10,929 nt of DNA, taken from Ignavibacteriales bacterium. GTDB lineage: Bacteria > Bacteroidota > Ignavibacteria > Ignavibacteriales > Melioribacteraceae. Under the pieces are notes generated by a model. It made no database searches, was not told where the DNA came from, and saw only the letters and a list, made by a program, of their open reading frames with translations. Every line of letters begins with the position of its first letter. Positions within the stretch are counted from its first letter, which is position 1. The translations under genes and the position numbers were made by a program. The stretch covers positions 1-10,929 of the forward strand of contig QYQI01000086.1 in NCBI GenBank assembly GCA_007280825.1, given 5' to 3'. Shown here piece after piece: positions 1-5,985 of the stretch.

Positions 1-698
1 ACAGATTCATCTGCAATAATTGGAATTGGAGACCTTTCTGATAACCACGCTGATTTTCCAAGTTCATTTTTATTGAACGGTTGTTCGATCAATAAAACAT
101 TCTGCAGATGCAGCCACTCAGACATTTCCAATGCAAAATGTTTATCGGTCCAACCCTGATTGATATCAACATAAAGTGGTTTATCGGTTTCTTCTCTTAT
201 CGTTCTAACAATTTTTTTATCATCTTCAGTTCCAAGCTTTATTTTGAAAATCTTAAACATACTTGCTTCTGCAATTTTCTGTTTCAATATTTTAGGTTCA
301 TCTATTCCGATCGTAAAAGAGGTCAAAGGTAAAAAGTTAGTTGTAAGATCAAATAATTGATAACATGGTTTTTGATTTATCTGCCCGTACAAATCGTGTA
401 ATGCAATATCAACAGCAGCTTTAGCAGCTGTGTTATTTTCTAAAACTTGATCAACTTCATTTATAATATTTTGATAATTAGATATGTCGTTGAAGCTTTT
501 CTCAGCTATCAATTTCAAAAAAATAATTACTGTTTCTTGTGTCTCTGGTAAATAAGGCGGAAGCGATGCTTCTCCATATCCAGCAAATCCATCATGTTCA
601 ATCTTAATCAGTACAATTGGAGTTGACTTTCTTGAGCTGTAAGAAATGGTAAATTGGTGTTTAAGTTCGAGTGAATATTTACTAAATGAGATTTTCAT
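1..698 (-). CDS. Dipeptide epimerase (L-Ala-D/L-Glu epimerase-like), enolase superfamily, N-terminal part
   Basis: The gene starts at ATG 698-696 and stays open to the left edge, giving 232 residues with the C-terminus missing. Residues 1-115 fit the enolase-superfamily capping domain, including the GYGEASLPPY segment (40-49). The barrel domain then shows the KxK motif of the muconate-lactonizing/dipeptide-epimerase branch (K152-I-K154), followed by the three expected metal ligands: D178 in YVDINQGW, E205 in LIEQPF and D230 in IIADES. Ligand spacing of 27 and 25 residues matches this branch. Family members in the cytoplasm epimerize dipeptides such as L-Ala-D-Glu, often during murein peptide recycling. 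The second general-base lysine, which lies beyond the edge, cannot be seen, so substrate specificity is inferred. The start codon has no clear Shine-Dalgarno sequence. A terminator and a candidate promoter separate it from the upstream small ORF, so it probably begins its own transcript. Confidence 0.88.
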   Translation of the reverse strand, partial: MKISFSKYSLELKHQFTISYSSRKSTPIVLIKIEHDGFAGYGEASLPPYLPETQETVIIFLKLIAEKSFNDISNYQNIINEVDQVLENNTAAKAAVDIALHDLYGQINQKPCYQLFDLTTNFLPLTSFTIGIDEPKILKQKIAEASMFKIFKIKLGTEDDKKIVRTIREETDKPLYVDINQGWTDKHFALEMSEWLHLQNVLLIEQPFNKNELGKSAWLSERSPIPIIADES

Positions 699-721
699 TA
701 ACTGTCTAAATTATTTAATTA

Positions 722-750
722 AATATATAAGAAGCGTCTATCGGTTTAAA
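722..750 (-). promoter_or_regulatory. Candidate sigma70-type promoter of the epimerase gene
   Basis: Read on the minus strand, TTTAAA (750-745) and TATATT (727-722) are separated by 17 bp. Transcription would begin near 715, about 17 nt before the epimerase ATG. The -35 box matches the consensus at only four positions. The region is AT-rich, so chance matches are easy. Its position directly after a terminator supports it. Confidence 0.33.
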
Positions 751-752
751 GC

Positions 753-787
753 AAAAAAGGTCATCCCGAATTAACGAGATGACCTTT
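753..787 (-). terminator. Intrinsic terminator after the small ORF
   Basis: A perfect 10-bp inverted repeat has arms AAAGGTCATC (756-765) and GATGACCTTT (778-787). Inside the arms a mismatch is followed by two more C-G pairs (CG/CG) around an AATTAA loop. On the minus strand the right arm runs into six T residues (758-753), the normal form of a rho-independent terminator. On the plus strand the T run is only three, so it is probably one-directional. It lies about 40 bp past the small ORF stop and would end the transcript of the small ORF, and of the fibronectin gene if the two are joined. Confidence 0.8.
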
Positions 788-825
788 CTGAAATCTATGT
801 TCTTCTAATTTTATATTAATTAGAG

Positions 826-918
826 TTATGCAAAATAAGCCTGGTGACAAGCGTAAAGAGCAAGCCCAATTACTGCTATAACAACCAGGAAGAATATTGT
901 TGCACTTAATTTTTTCAT
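826..918 (-). CDS. Small hydrophobic membrane or lipoprotein-like peptide, 30 aa
   Basis: ATG 918-916 to TAA 828-826 encodes 30 residues. It begins MKKLSAT, continues with an unbroken hydrophobic stretch (about residues 8-22, IFFLVVIAVIGLALY) and ends in ACHQAYFA. An excellent ribosome binding site, AGAGGA, lies four nt before the ATG (923-928). The ORF sits 39 bp after the fibronectin gene on the same strand and just before a strong terminator, which argues that it is a real, translated last gene of that transcript. It could be a single-pass inner-membrane microprotein. Alternatively, the ALYAC segment could be an imperfect lipobox giving a seven-residue lipopeptide starting at C24, although Tyr at -2 is unusual. 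I do not recognise the family and assign no function. Confidence 0.6.
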   Translation of the reverse strand: MKKLSATIFFLVVIAVIGLALYACHQAYFA

Positions 919-957
919 TTTATCCTCTACTCTTTTTGAGTTATCTGATATTTTCAA

Positions 958-3900
958 TTATTTAATTAATACCATTTTTTTAACTGCAACAAAGTTGCCT
1001 GCGGTAATTCTGTATATGTAAGTTCCGCTTGATACTTTGTATCCTAAATTATTCTCTCCATTCCAATCTACACTATGATTGCCTGCCAACGTCTCATTAT
1101 TTACTAGAGATTTTACTTCACGTCCTAGCATATCGTAAATTTTGATACTTACAAATGCATTCTGTGGAAGTGCATAAGTAATTTTGGTTGTAGGATTGAA
1201 TGGATTAGGATAATTTTGTGATAACTTAAACTGAGTTGGGATAACTTCTTTATCATCTACTGCTGTTGCACCGCTTGTCTTAAATGTTCCTGTTGAAGAA
1301 TAATTCGACGAACCGTTGTCGTTCTTTGATAATACTCTCCAATAGTAAATTGAATTTAGTTCTAATCCGGTTACCTGTGTTACCGGTTCATCTACATTCA
1401 TTTTACTTATTGAATTACTGAAATCTGCATTCTTGGAATACTGAACATCATATTTAAGATGTGTCGCCGTTGGAACAGGAATTCTCCAAGTTAAAATTGC
1501 GGATGTAGTATTAATCGGCTGTAAGTAGTTCGGACTGATTACTAGAGGAACTACGGATGAAGATCCGGCGGCGGTTGAAAAACTAGCGACCATTGACCAA
1601 GGTGACACAACTAAATTATTTGCTGTTAATCTCGATCTTGCCTGCCAATAATAAGTAGCACCAGCGGTTACAGTGTATGGTATCGCAGTTACTAATATTG
1701 AGTGAGTCGGATCAGTGACCGGCCATGCTGCAGTGGAAACTGCTATCGGGTGATTCAACATTCCGTTTATGTCTACACTCGAACTTTGTGCTATTCTTAT
1801 TTGATAATCGAGAGATTGTGGTGATGATGCTGTCCAATATAATGTTATTGCAGATAGAGGACTGTCAATTATTTGTCCTCCTACCGGGGTAGAAGGAATT
1901 GGAGTTGTAGCCGCTCCGCTTGCTGTGGTTGCAACAATAAAATTTGCCGCTGAAGACCATGCAGAAATTGATGCATGATTTGCTGCCAATCTTGATCTTG
2001 CATGCCAATAATAAGTCGTATTCGGTATTAATGAAGCCGTTCCTTCTGCGAATAAGTTAGCAGACCAACCTAAAATTACAGGAGATGTTGTAAAATTACC
2101 TCCACCATCAACTGCAGAACTTGAAGAATATTCAACTTGGAATTCTAAACCTGTTGCGTAAACATCAATGTAATAATAAAACGTTGGAGGATTAACATAA
2201 ACTGTGGATCCGCCGCTTGGCCATGCTGTATATGGTATAACCGGAGAACCTGCTAAACTGGTATACATTACAAATGATGAATCACCTGCTGTTGACCAGA
2301 GGGAGTATTGACCACCGATCTTAGATCTTACCTGCCAGTAATAAGTATGGCCCGATACAAGATCAACAAGAAGAGTCTTATAAGTATGGTTCGATGTTGA
2401 TGTTATCTGCGGTGCAGGATAAGCTTCAGCAGCAGTGAAATCTCTGTACCGAATTTCATAATCTAATCCAGGTTCATTACCTTTTATGTACCAGAAAAAT
2501 GTCGGCTTTAATGCATAACTTGTTGCGCCGTCAATTGGATAGGATCTGTAACATAAAGGAGGAGCTGTCGGACTGAATCCTGTAGTTACTGTTGAGTAAG
2601 AAATAATTATTGTACCTGCAGTATTCTTAGCACGTACTTGAATATAATATGTTGAGCCCTGTGTTAATCCTGTTAATGTGTATGTGGTTGTATCTAATCT
2701 TGTGACAGACGTAAAACCACTCATGCTTGCATTTGTAGACCATAAGAGATCATAATATAAACCTGAAGAGAATGGCACCGGATGCCATGATATAAATGCT
2801 GTTGTTACTCCAGAAATTACAGGATTGATATACGGTTTAGCTGCATTGACGGTTGTAAATTCTGCCGTCGGAGTCCAATCGCTGTTAGGCGGACCGGTTT
2901 TTCTCACTCTCCAATAATATGTTGTACCATTTGCAAGTACACTGCTACTAGTTGTACTATAAGTGAAGTTATAAAAAGCGTTAGTTGCAACGTAAGCTGG
3001 AGAAAGAGCTATAGGAGAACTAAAATCACTATTATCATCTATTTGAAATTCCCAGGTTGCACCGACTGACCAAGCAAATGATGGAAGAATTGTAACACCG
3101 ACTGCATAATTTGCCGGACTTGCACCAATTGTAGGTACTGCAAGACCCGTAGTAGGATTTTGTGATCCAGAATTTCCACTTGTACCACTTGCATTGTAAG
3201 CACGTACTCTATAATAATATGGTGTAGAAATAGTTAGACCAGTGACAGAATAAGTTGTAACGTTACCCACATCTAAATTACTAAATCCAGTAACAAAGGA
3301 TGCGAAATTGCTGACAGTAGAAACATCTAAATAATATCCGGTTGCACTTAAAGAAGCGCCCCAATTTGCTGAAAAACTAGTACCTGCAATATTTGAAGCT
3401 GCAGAAGAAACTGGTTCTGGCGCTACTGTAAGAACCGTAATAGTGTTAGAAAATGGTGCAGTAGCTGCAAGTATGGAATAACGATAATAATATGTAGTTC
3501 CTGCTGTTAGAGCAGCAACCGTTGTACTTCCAACCGCACCTAAATCAACCGTACCATTAAATGCACCAACGAAAGAACCAAACGCTGAGCTAGTAGATAC
3601 TTGAAGAAAATGCGAACCAGTTGCAACACTCCAATTTGCTTGGAAACTTGTCTGACTTATTAATGTTGCTGCATTTGCAAGAGGACCAGTAGTTGTAGTT
3701 TGTGATCCAGAATTTGCACTTGTTCCGCCGCTATTGAAAGCACGAACTCTATACCAATATGGTGTACTAGCTGATAAACCAGTAACAGAATAAGTTGTAA
3801 CGGCTCCAAGTGCTAAGTTGCTGTATCCTGAAACTAATACAGAGAAGTCACTAATAGTTGCAACATCTAAATAATATCCTGTTGCCCCTGTGGAAGCGGC

Positions 3901-4563
3901 CCAATTTGCAGAAAAACTTGTCCCTGCAACATTTGAAGCTGCAGAAGAAACTGGATTAGCAGGAATTGTTGTAACAGAAATAATATTCGAGTTGGCGCTC
4001 GGACCGTTTGAACGCACCTGGTAATAATATGTTGTACCTGCTAGACCAACAACCGGAGATGTAATTCCAGCTACAGCTAAATTATTTACTAATTGCGTTC
4101 CGCCGGAAGTAGTTCCGACATCAAGAAAATATCCTGTCGCACCTGTTACAGCATTCCAATTTGCTGAGAAGCCAGCATTTGTAACGGAAGTTGCTGCCGT
4201 TGCAACCGGAATACCAGCTACTGTAATTGTTGCAGAGCTTGCGCTGCTTCCGCTTAGGTTATATCCTCTTACTCGATAATAGTAAGTTGGACCGGCAGTT
4301 AAACCGGTTACAGAATATGAAGTAACAAGACCTACATTTAAATTATTATAACCGGAGACAAATGAAGCGAAAATGCTGCTGGTAGAAACATCAAGATAAT
4401 AAGCTGTCTCAGCTGTCCCGCCTCCCGAAGCCCAGTTTGCAGTAAAAGAAGTAGCAGTTATTGAAGTTGCCGCAGATACTGTTGGTACTGCGGGAACTTG
4501 AGCAAATACAACGTTAAAACTTATTAACGTTATAATTGCAAAAATTGTTAATTTGTTTTTCAT
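958..4563 (-). CDS. Secreted multi-fibronectin-type-III protein with T9SS C-terminal sorting domain
   Basis: 1201 residues. A signal peptide occupies 1-21, with cleavage likely after VFA. About eleven fibronectin type III-like units follow, each marked by a Tyr-rich F-strand motif. In the first five it is mostly YYYRVR (Thr/Pro at 93, 178, 268, 357, 448). In the later units it is mostly YYWRVR or YYWQAR (548, 638, 740, 850, 970, 1072). Unit spacing grows from about 90 to 100-120 residues toward the C-terminus. Residues 1112-1201 are a Por-type sorting tail (LSQNYPNPFNPTTKI, then IKIYDMLGREV and a final VKKMVLIK). Such tails direct export through the type IX system, normally with removal and surface attachment. 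No enzyme domain is visible and there is one cysteine (C671), so a surface adhesin, sheath or matrix role is inferred. The start is supported by AGAGGG six nt upstream (4570-4575). Confidence 0.9.
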   Translation of the reverse strand: MKNKLTIFAIITLISFNVVFAQVPAVPTVSAATSITATSFTANWASGGGTAETAYYLDVSTSSIFASFVSGYNNLNVGLVTSYSVTGLTAGPTYYYRVRGYNLSGSSASSATITVAGIPVATAATSVTNAGFSANWNAVTGATGYFLDVGTTSGGTQLVNNLAVAGITSPVVGLAGTTYYYQVRSNGPSANSNIISVTTIPANPVSSAASNVAGTSFSANWAASTGATGYYLDVATISDFSVLVSGYSNLALGAVTTYSVTGLSASTPYWYRVRAFNSGGTSANSGSQTTTTGPLANAATLISQTSFQANWSVATGSHFLQVSTSSAFGSFVGAFNGTVDLGAVGSTTVAALTAGTTYYYRYSILAATAPFSNTITVLTVAPEPVSSAASNIAGTSFSANWGASLSATGYYLDVSTVSNFASFVTGFSNLDVGNVTTYSVTGLTISTPYYYRVRAYNASGTSGNSGSQNPTTGLAVPTIGASPANYAVGVTILPSFAWSVGATWEFQIDDNSDFSSPIALSPAYVATNAFYNFTYSTTSSSVLANGTTYYWRVRKTGPPNSDWTPTAEFTTVNAAKPYINPVISGVTTAFISWHPVPFSSGLYYDLLWSTNASMSGFTSVTRLDTTTYTLTGLTQGSTYYIQVRAKNTAGTIIISYSTVTTGFSPTAPPLCYRSYPIDGATSYALKPTFFWYIKGNEPGLDYEIRYRDFTAAEAYPAPQITSTSNHTYKTLLVDLVSGHTYYWQVRSKIGGQYSLWSTAGDSSFVMYTSLAGSPVIPYTAWPSGGSTVYVNPPTFYYYIDVYATGLEFQVEYSSSSAVDGGGNFTTSPVILGWSANLFAEGTASLIPNTTYYWHARSRLAANHASISAWSSAANFIVATTASGAATTPIPSTPVGGQIIDSPLSAITLYWTASSPQSLDYQIRIAQSSSVDINGMLNHPIAVSTAAWPVTDPTHSILVTAIPYTVTAGATYYWQARSRLTANNLVVSPWSMVASFSTAAGSSSVVPLVISPNYLQPINTTSAILTWRIPVPTATHLKYDVQYSKNADFSNSISKMNVDEPVTQVTGLELNSIYYWRVLSKNDNGSSNYSSTGTFKTSGATAVDDKEVIPTQFKLSQNYPNPFNPTTKITYALPQNAFVSIKIYDMLGREVKSLVNNETLAGNHSVDWNGENNLGYKVSSGTYIYRITAGNFVAVKKMVLIK
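3145..3417 (-). repeat. Fibronectin unit 5, near-duplicate of unit 3
   Basis: This segment encodes residues 383-473. It aligns without gaps to the segment exactly 540 bp to the right (3685-3957), with roughly 70% amino-acid identity by eye and long shared DNA runs such as the one reading GAAGCTGCAGAAGAAACTGG on the plus strand. The match indicates internal duplication of a two-unit block. Confidence 0.75.
3685..3957 (-). repeat. Fibronectin unit 3, near-duplicate of unit 5
   Basis: This segment encodes residues 203-293, the partner of 3145-3417. Unit 1 (residues about 24-115) belongs to the same class and shares YYLDVSTSS, FASFVSGY and YSVTGLT. Units 2 and 4 form a shorter, different class, which gives an alternating order. 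Confidence 0.75.
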
Positions 4564-4601
4564 AAAGTACCCTCTTAATTATATAGAAAAATTTTTACTA
4601 C

Positions 4602-4627
4602 TCGGCTGTTATTTTTTTTCGGCTGTT
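4602..4627. repeat. Short direct repeat TCGGCTGTT, two copies
   Basis: The nine-base TCGGCTGTT occurs at 4602-4610 and 4619-4627, 17 bp apart and separated by an A and a T run. The core TCGGCTG recurs at 4732-4738. Read on the minus strand the units are AACAGCCGA and lie in the probable leader of the fibronectin gene. They could be a protein-binding site or simple chance. No regulator can be named. Confidence 0.4.
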
Positions 4628-4750
4628 GGCTGGTGAAAATTTGTCTTAATACTTTAGAACAAGAACTCTCTTTCATGATATATTTTATTATTTACACCAG
4701 TGATATCAAAAAGAACTAGAATCTTGTTGTTTCGGCTGGAAACTGAGTGC

Positions 4751-4779
4751 AACATAATTTTATAGATTTAAATAGTCAA
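4751..4779 (-). promoter_or_regulatory. Candidate promoter for the fibronectin/T9SS gene
   Basis: On the minus strand, TTGACT (4779-4774) and TATGTT (4756-4751) are 17 bp apart, a good -35 box with a moderate -10 box. Transcription would start near 4744 and leave a leader of about 180 nt that contains the TCGGCTG repeats. Such boxes arise by chance in AT-rich DNA, and this lineage may use a different sigma consensus. Confidence 0.33.
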
Positions 4780-4891
4780 GAAAATTTTAATTTAATTATT
4801 AATTACCATAGAATAGAATGTCTGATTATCATTTTATCAAAGGGATATCGCTTGTATTTCCATGTTGTAAAGTCTATTGGGATATATAAAA

Positions 4892-4911
4892 GGTAAAATA
4901 TATTTTTCACC
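4892..4911 (-). terminator. Weak hairpin overlapping the pfk stop codon
   Basis: On the minus strand GGTGAAA pairs with TTTTACC (seven pairs, one G-U) around a six-base AT loop, followed by TTTTATATAT. The stop codon (4909-4907) lies inside the left arm. It may act as an intrinsic terminator ending the uvrD-pfk transcript, but the stem is weak and the T run short. Confidence 0.3.
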
Positions 4912-5950
4912 CGAAGAAAGTACTTGCAACCTCAAGCAGATTAAGATCAACTGTTTTTAATTGCCCTGTTGCTTCGGCAAGACTTACAGCAACAATCTCA
5001 TTACCTTTTAATGCTGCCATCATACCCCACTGCCCTTTCTCAGCAAGTTCTGCAGCAAATACTCCAAACCTTGTAGCTAATACTCTATCAAATGCTGTTG
5101 GACTACCACCTCTTTGAATGTGTCCAAGTACTGTAGCCCGAGTTTCAAACCCGGTTCTTTTTTCAATTTCCTCAGCTAACATATAGCCAATTCCACCAAG
5201 ACGGACATGACCGAATGAATCTAATTTTTGATCTTGGAGAATCATGTCCCCTTCTTTACCGCTATTAGATTTTTTTGCTACTGCACCTTCAGAGGCAACA
5301 ACAATACTAAAACTTTTTCCCGTTGCATGTCTTTTCTTTAAAAGATCACATACTTTTTCAATATCATATTGCTGTTCAGGAACTAAAATAATATCAGCAC
5401 CGCCGGCAATTCCTGAATAAACAGCGATCCACCCTGCATGACGCCCCATAACTTCCACAACCATAACGCGGTTGTGAGATTCAGCAGTGGTATGAAGACG
5501 ATCAATAGCTTCAGTTGCTACATTAACTGCAGTGTCAAATCCAAATGTAAAATCTGTTGCGTTTAGATCGTTATCAATTGTTTTAGGAACACCTATTACA
5601 TGAACACCGGCCAAGAATAATTTTGAAGCAACACCGAGTGTGTCTTCACCACCGATTGCAACAATAGCATCTATATGTGCTTCAAGCATATTTTTTATTA
5701 CTGTTGCTTCACCATCTTTCTCTTTATAAATATTTGTCCTTGATGTACCTAGAATTGTACCGCCACGATGTAATATACCTGATACAGAATCCCGATCTAG
5801 TTTAATAAATTTTTTTTCTAATATTCCTTTCCACCCTTCACGGATTCCAATTATATCATGATTTGATTGCAAAGCTTTTCTTACAACGGCTCTAATTACT
5901 GCATTTAATCCGGGACAATCACCACCTCCGGTTAATACACCAAGTTTCAT
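4907..5950 (-). CDS. 6-phosphofructokinase, group III type, predicted pyrophosphate-dependent
   Basis: 347 residues, normal for the short phosphofructokinases. It phosphorylates fructose 6-phosphate to fructose 1,6-bisphosphate in glycolysis. Visible motifs are GGGDCPGLNA (8-17) at the phosphoryl-donor site, GGEDT (100-104), PKTIDND (122-128) with catalytic D126, MGRHAGW (168-174), PE (191-192) and GHIQRGGSPTAFDR (276-289). Two residues decide the donor in this family. D103 stands where ATP enzymes have Gly (E. coli GGDGS), and K123 stands where E. coli has Gly in PGTIDND. Asp plus Lys is the pattern of PPi-dependent enzymes, and the sequence resembles the actinobacterial PPi-PFK type. I therefore predict a reversible, PPi-using enzyme, though mixed donor use is possible. 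The start ATG is preceded by GGAG seven nt upstream (5958-5961). The gene lies 35 bp after the helicase gene and is probably cotranscribed with it. Confidence 0.93.
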   Translation of the reverse strand: MKLGVLTGGGDCPGLNAVIRAVVRKALQSNHDIIGIREGWKGILEKKFIKLDRDSVSGILHRGGTILGTSRTNIYKEKDGEATVIKNMLEAHIDAIVAIGGEDTLGVASKLFLAGVHVIGVPKTIDNDLNATDFTFGFDTAVNVATEAIDRLHTTAESHNRVMVVEVMGRHAGWIAVYSGIAGGADIILVPEQQYDIEKVCDLLKKRHATGKSFSIVVASEGAVAKKSNSGKEGDMILQDQKLDSFGHVRLGGIGYMLAEEIEKRTGFETRATVLGHIQRGGSPTAFDRVLATRFGVFAAELAEKGQWGMMAALKGNEIVAVSLAEATGQLKTVDLNLLEVASTFFG

Positions 5951-5985
5951 TTTATAACTCCATCAAATATTTATATGATAGATCA

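Larger units (their letters stand above)
4564..4906. other. 343-bp intergenic region between the fibronectin gene and pfk
   Basis: I see no convincing gene here. The region is AT-rich. It holds a weak hairpin at the pfk end, a candidate promoter (4751-4779), and short direct repeats containing TCGGCTG near the fibronectin gene. The ribosome binding site of the fibronectin gene lies at 4570-4575. A 33-codon open frame on the minus strand (4755-4654) lacks a ribosome binding site and was not accepted. Confidence 0.6.

Noticed and set aside
108..332. Plus-strand 74-codon open frame
   Set aside because: It lies opposite the dipeptide epimerase, whose minus-strand reading shows all catalytic motifs. 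The plus-strand product has no recognisable features.
805..823. CTAATT/AATTAG inverted repeat just after the small ORF
   Set aside because: The stem is only six A/T-rich pairs and is probably chance in AT-rich DNA. The strong hairpin at 753-787 explains termination.
958..4563. Possible RTX, cadherin or enzyme domains in the large secreted protein
   Set aside because: Every unit follows the same fibronectin-like Tyr-rich strand pattern. No calcium-binding repeats or catalytic motifs were found.
4578..4583. TATAAT sequence (minus strand) just upstream of the fibronectin gene
   Set aside because: It directly abuts the ribosome binding site, so a start from it would leave almost no leader, and no matching -35 box was seen.
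4654..4755. Minus-strand 33-codon open frame in the gap before the fibronectin gene
   Set aside because: It has no ribosome binding site, its ATG overlaps the proposed -10 box, and its product shows no signal peptide or known motif. Chance is the simplest explanation.
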